From contig NZ_CP048814.1 in NCBI RefSeq assembly GCF_014217785.1, positions 992,001 through 1,056,000 on the forward strand: 64,000 nucleotides of DNA. The letters run 5' to 3'. Made by a program: the position numbers and the translations under genes. The stretch comes from Rhodococcus triatomae (GTDB lineage: Bacteria > Actinomycetota > Actinomycetes > Mycobacteriales > Mycobacteriaceae). Of this stretch, positions 62,832 to 64,000 are shown in pieces; positions within the stretch are counted from its first letter, which is position 1; each line of letters starts with the position of its first letter. Under the pieces are notes generated by a model. It saw only the letters and a list, made by a program, of their open reading frames with translations. It was not told where the DNA came from and searched no databases.

Positions 62832-64000
62832 TCACTCGAGCTCTGCGGCGAGCTCCATCCAGCGTTCCTCCGTCGACTCCTTCTCCGCGACGACGCTCTT
62901 GAGTTCGCCGTCGAGGCGTTGCAGCCGCTCGGGATCGGTCGCCGCCTCGGCCAGGCTCGCGTGCAGAGCGGTCTCCCGCTGGTCGAGCTTCGCGACGGCA
63001 CGTTCGAGGCGTGCCAGTTCCTTGCGCGCAGCTCGGTCGGCCGCCCCGTCCCGCACCGATTTCGTGGCGGAGCCGGCGGCCTGCGATGCCACGGACGGTG
63101 CCGCACTCGCCCCGGCTGCGGCGCGACGGCGCAGATACTCCTCGATCCCACCGGGGAGGTTGGTGAGCCGCCCGTCTCCGAACAGAGCCCAGGTCGAGTC
63201 CGCGATCCTCTCGATCAGGTACCGGTCGTGGCTGATCACCACCAGGGTCCCGGCCCACCCGTCGAGCAGATCCTCCAGTTGCTGGAGAGTGTCGATGTCG
63301 AGGTCGTTGGTCGGCTCGTCGAGCAGCAGCACGTTCGGTTCCGCCATCAACACCCGGGTGAGTTGCAGACGACGGCGCTCACCACCGGACAGGTCGCCCA
63401 CCGGAGTTCTCTGCCGAGCGGGCGTGAACCCGAGCCGCTCGGCCAGTTGCCCTGCCGACATCTCCTTGTCCCCCAGAGTGATCCGCTCGGCCACGTCCTT
63501 GACGGCATCGAGCACACGCATGTCGGTCGGCAGATCGTCCAACTCCTGACGGAGCCATCCGATGTGGACGGTCTGGCCCTGGATACGGCGACCGGCGACA
63601 GGTGAGGTGGCACCGGCCAGTGCCCGCAACAGCGTCGTCTTGCCCGAACCGTTGACGCCGACCAGGCCCACCCGTTCACCCGGACCCAGACGCCAGGTCA
63701 GATCGTCGACCAGAACACGCCCGTCCGGCGTCTCCAACCGCGCGTCCTCGAGCTCGACGACCACCCGGCCCAGACGGCGCTGAGCGAACGCCGCCAACTG
63801 GACGGAATCGCGCGGTGCGGGAACATCGGCGATCAGGGCCTCCGCGGCCTCGACCCGGTATCGCGGCTTGGACGTCCGGGCCTGCGGACCTCGACGCAGC
63901 CACGCGAGCTCCTTGCGAGCCAGGTTCCTCCGGCGTTCCTCCGACGCGTCGGCCTGCCGGGAGCGCTCGGCCCGGGCGAAGATCCAGTCGTTGTAGCCAC
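62832..64000 (-). CDS. ABC-F family ATPase (5' end outside window)
   Basis: The reverse strand gives the C-terminal part of a duplicated-ABC protein without transmembrane segments. An interdomain linker (ARKELAWLRRGPQARTSKPR) leads into the second ATPase: Walker A GLVGVNGSGKTTLLRALAG, signature LSGGERRRLQL, Walker B VLLLDEPTNDLDI and the H-loop VISHDRYL. A coiled C-terminal region follows (LARLERAVAKLDQRETALHA), as in Uup-type proteins. ABC-F proteins act on the ribosome. The frame is open to the window edge, so the first ATPase domain is missing. Confidence 0.85.
   Translation of the reverse strand, partial: GYNDWIFARAERSRQADASEERRRNLARKELAWLRRGPQARTSKPRYRVEAAEALIADVPAPRDSVQLAAFAQRRLGRVVVELEDARLETPDGRVLVDDLTWRLGPGERVGLVGVNGSGKTTLLRALAGATSPVAGRRIQGQTVHIGWLRQELDDLPTDMRVLDAVKDVAERITLGDKEMSAGQLAERLGFTPARQRTPVGDLSGGERRRLQLTRVLMAEPNVLLLDEPTNDLDIDTLQQLEDLLDGWAGTLVVISHDRYLIERIADSTWALFGDGRLTNLPGGIEEYLRRRAAAGASAAPSVASQAAGSATKSVRDGAADRAARKELARLERAVAKLDQRETALHASLAEAATDPERLQRLDGELKSVVAEKESTEERWMELAAELE

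Overview
The window reads as chromosomal DNA of a high-GC mycolic-acid actinomycete, most likely a Rhodococcus. The evidence is strong GC bias at third codon positions, many GTG starts, 4-bp start/stop overlaps, F420-dependent enzymes, a steroid ring-degradation cluster, ergothioneine genes, and the gene orders eno-lipoprotein transglycosylase-mazG-mfd-tetR-glmU-prs and rplY-pth-FAAL that mycobacteria share. The species cannot be fixed from this window. Coding density is high and no gene-free stretch exceeds about 265 bp.

Bases 1-9,900 hold a steroid-type catabolic cluster. It has a partial HsaA-family flavin monooxygenase, a KshA-type Rieske oxygenase, a small Cys-containing protein and an SDR. 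Converging on these from the other side are iclR and a complete hsaD-E-G-F-A-C set, which covers ring hydroxylation, meta-cleavage, hydrolysis, hydration, aldol cleavage and acetaldehyde dehydrogenation. KshB (reductase) and HsaB (flavin reductase) are not in the window.

Bases 10,100-16,050 form a rightward catabolic unit divergent from iclR: an F420-type luciferase-like enzyme, a SnoaL-like protein, an MFS exporter, two SDRs and an Old Yellow Enzyme. It is followed by an acryloyl-CoA-reductase-type enzyme, a UBP zinc-finger protein, an FGD-like F420 enzyme and a baeRF3-like protein (to 19.7 kb).

Bases 20,000-34,200 are core genome: a 74-nt tRNA-Leu(TAA), ppx, DUF501, ftsB, eno, a lipoprotein lytic transglycosylase, mazG, mfd, a TetR regulator, tRNA-Gln(TTG), glmU and prs. 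One accessory AbiEi/PD-(D/E)XK-like gene sits between the transglycosylase and mazG.

Bases 34,200-52,700 separate prs from rplY, which are close together in mycobacteria as I recall them. This block holds DUF2461, a zinc-ribbon protein, a Na+/amino acid symporter, a Tat-exported cyclase, a small helical protein with a tandemly duplicated DUF3558 lipoprotein, a secreted sugar dehydrogenase, egtABCD, a Stealth phosphotransferase whose best start codon is ATC, a metallophosphoesterase, a PhoU-like protein, DUF2630, an EgtE-like PLP enzyme and a KstD-like flavoprotein.

Bases 52,800-64,000 return to core genes (rplY, pth, a fatty-acyl-AMP ligase, prfC). After these come a PdxH-family oxidase with an in-frame 30-bp repeat array, a SnoaL-like protein, a coupled DUF262-HipA pair of lower GC that may be a defence or toxin module, and the 3' part of an ABC-F gene. 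The DUF262-HipA pair, the duplicated lipoprotein locus, the ATC start and the short-variable-loop tRNA-Leu are the least conventional items.
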